Source: Aphelocoma coerulescens (lineage: Eukaryota > Chordata > Aves > Passeriformes > Corvidae). Taken from it: 64,000 nt of DNA. The position numbers and the translations under genes are program-made. The notes beneath the pieces were generated by a model, which saw only the letters and a program-made list of their open reading frames with translations, was not told where the DNA came from and did not search any database. The number at the start of each line of letters is the position of its first letter. Within the stretch, counting starts at the first letter, position 1. The stretch spans positions 54,961,109 through 55,025,108 of the forward strand of contig NW_027184085.1 in NCBI RefSeq assembly GCF_041296385.1, read 5' to 3'. Shown piece by piece: positions 62,865 to 64,000 of the stretch.

Positions 62865-63627
62865 TGTGAGGAATGAGACAACTCTTTGTAGAAATTAAAA
62901 CAATTTATTAAAACAGAAAAAAATTGAAAAATTGCAAAAAAAAAAAAAACTAACAAAATATAAAAATTTGGGATCCAGATGGCTCGAGAGATATGCCCCA
63001 GGAGCGCAGGGATTCAGGAACTTTAGGCTTAAGACAGCTCTGAACCTCAGGTAGAGAAAAAAAATAAACTTGCAGTTTAGGCTGGTCAAAAAGAAATCTA
63101 TTTCTAAAAAGCCCCTAGAAAGGGGTAGGCTTCTCCAGCACTGCCTTAGCAAGCTGGAGAGGAAGGGAAAATGAGAGTGGGCGTGTCTTTTGGATTCCTT
63201 TTATAGCTTTTGCTCCGCCCACAGTCCGCCCACAGCCCACCCACAGTCCACCCCCCTGGTTCAAGGCGGTTGGTGTTTTCCCCTTGACAGACCACCTCTG
63301 TCCACCAATGGCTCCTCCTGGTCAGAGGGGTGATATTAGTTGAGATAAGGGTCATGTGCTTATGGGGGGCTGGGCTGTTTGTTGCAACTGGGGTTTTTTT
63401 AAAATCTGCCTTGAAACCAAGATACAAGTAAAACAAAAAAATACATTCCACACATCTTAAAACACTTGTAAAGGTATACAGTAAACACAGGAAGACCATA
63501 AAAGCTTGATTATTGTACCTGGACTGATGGATTGATTTTAACATTCAATTTAAAAATATTAAGCTCAAATTAATTAAGGCACTTAATATGCAAAGACCAA
63601 GCACAAATAGGGATTTCATGTATGACA
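62865..63627 (-). repeat. 5' LTR of the provirus
   Basis: This 763-bp copy appears identical to the 3' LTR and supplies the promoter. In retroviral orientation it starts TGTCATAC (63627 downward) and ends CTCACA (62865). The U3 part contains a CCAAT-type word (near 63308), four spaced GC/CACCC boxes and a TATA box. A U3 frame of 132 codons (63544-63146) with a hydrophobic N-terminal third is open in both LTRs, but has no recognised relative. Confidence 0.96.
63197..63257 (-). promoter_or_regulatory. Core promoter in the 5' LTR: TATA box and GC/CACCC boxes
   Basis: TATAAAAGG lies on the minus strand at 63205-63197. Immediately upstream (63215-63257) are four closely spaced copies related to ACTGTGGGCGG or GTGGGTGG, resembling Sp1/KLF boxes. 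The arrangement is that of a compact RNA polymerase II promoter, with initiation expected about 25-30 bp downstream, near 63170. The same elements in the 3' LTR (53252-53312) could drive transcription into the host flank. Confidence 0.75.
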
Positions 63628-63632
63628 AAAGT
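63628..63632. repeat. Target-site duplication, right copy (AAAGT)
   Basis: These five bases match 52915-52919 and directly abut the outer end of the 5' LTR. The empty site before integration would have read ...GCATTCAAAGTCATTCAG... . Confidence 0.93.
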
Positions 63633-64000
63633 CATTCAGTCTTTTCAGTAAGGACTGCAGAGATAAATTTTTGTGCTTCCCACCCTTTACCCTAAGCCCC
63701 CATTTTTGTGCTGCCTGTCAGGACAGGAGCTAGAAGGGTGGTAGGTCAAAGCAGACGACAAATGTGGCTCTCTGAGCAGAGAAACTGTTGCTGTGATCTG
63801 TTCCCAACAGCCTGACACTTGGAGGGGCTGTCATGCGCTTGTGCTGGAGCTAAAAGGCCTTATAAGGCAAAGCCTGAACAAACTGTTAAGCAGTCTGAAG
63901 TGTTCCTCAGTGCTGAAAAACCTCCAGGGAATGCACAACATATCCCTGGCAAAGATTACAGCATATTTTACAGCAAGCTCATAGAGTAACAAAGCAGATA
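63633..64000. other. Host sequence flanking the provirus, no gene recognised
   Basis: Ordinary host DNA resumes after the target-site duplication. A 63-codon frame at 63793-63984 shows no recognisable domain. Nothing further is supported. Confidence 0.55.

Larger units (their letters stand above)
52920..63627 (-). mobile_element. Complete endogenous retrovirus (class I, gammaretrovirus-like Gag-Pol)
   Basis: This 10,708-bp provirus is inserted on the minus strand. It has two 763-bp LTRs bounded by TG...CA, a 5-bp target-site duplication, a tRNA-Pro-like primer-binding site, open gag, pol and env frames, and a polypurine tract. The LTRs appear identical in a base-by-base reading, which implies a recent insertion. 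The MLV-type capsid region, the single CCHC knuckle, in-frame gag-pol separated by one stop codon, and the GPF motif in the integrase C-terminus place Gag-Pol with class I (gamma-like) retroviruses. The leader is unusually long and contains a GC-rich tandem repeat. I cannot name the family without a search. Whether any of its products are functional cannot be told from sequence alone. Confidence 0.95.

Overview
This window looks like an AT-rich, gene-poor stretch of a bird (or at least sauropsid) nuclear genome carrying one complete, very young endogenous retrovirus. The bird assignment rests on four truncated CR1 LINE copies, whose 3' ends carry the typical 'ATTCTRTGATTCTRTGA' tail and the preceding 'CCTTCCAACCC'-type block. 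No bacterial features, tRNA, rRNA, CRISPR array or host protein-coding exon could be recognised.

Layout. Positions 1-52914 are host sequence: unique AT-rich DNA interrupted by CR1 fragments at about 8440-9268 (+), 15590-16050 (+), 23969-24708 (-) and 45215-46536 (+). The last of these still shows a frameshifted reverse-transcriptase region. A CpG-containing, GC-rich block lies at about 39350-40850, and a possible conserved non-coding block at about 31180-31470. Positions 52920-63627 are a 10.7-kb provirus on the minus strand, flanked by a 5-bp target-site duplication (AAAGT) at 52915-52919 and 63628-63632. Host sequence resumes at 63633.

The provirus reads, in its own 5'->3' direction (descending coordinates): 5' LTR (63627-62865), a near-perfect tRNA-Pro primer-binding site, a 1.6-kb leader with a 36-bp GC-rich tandem repeat rich in YY1-like motifs, gag (572 codons, Met-Gly start, one CCHC knuckle), a UGA stop with pol in the same frame (protease, RT, RNase H, integrase), a splice acceptor and env (654 codons), a polypurine tract and the 3' LTR (53682-52920). 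The two 763-bp LTRs appear identical by eye and all three reading frames are open, so the insertion is probably recent. Gag and Pol are gammaretrovirus-like (class I). Env is a CWxC-type envelope with several odd features.

How the parts work together: the 5' LTR would drive one genomic RNA, translated to Gag and, by stop-codon readthrough, Gag-Pol. A spliced RNA using the acceptor at 55842/55841 would make Env. Possible defects are an Asn at an RNase H catalytic Asp position, a one-base gap in the primer-binding site, and no obvious hydrophobic fusion peptide directly after the Env cleavage site. All similarity statements come from motif reading, not from database searches.
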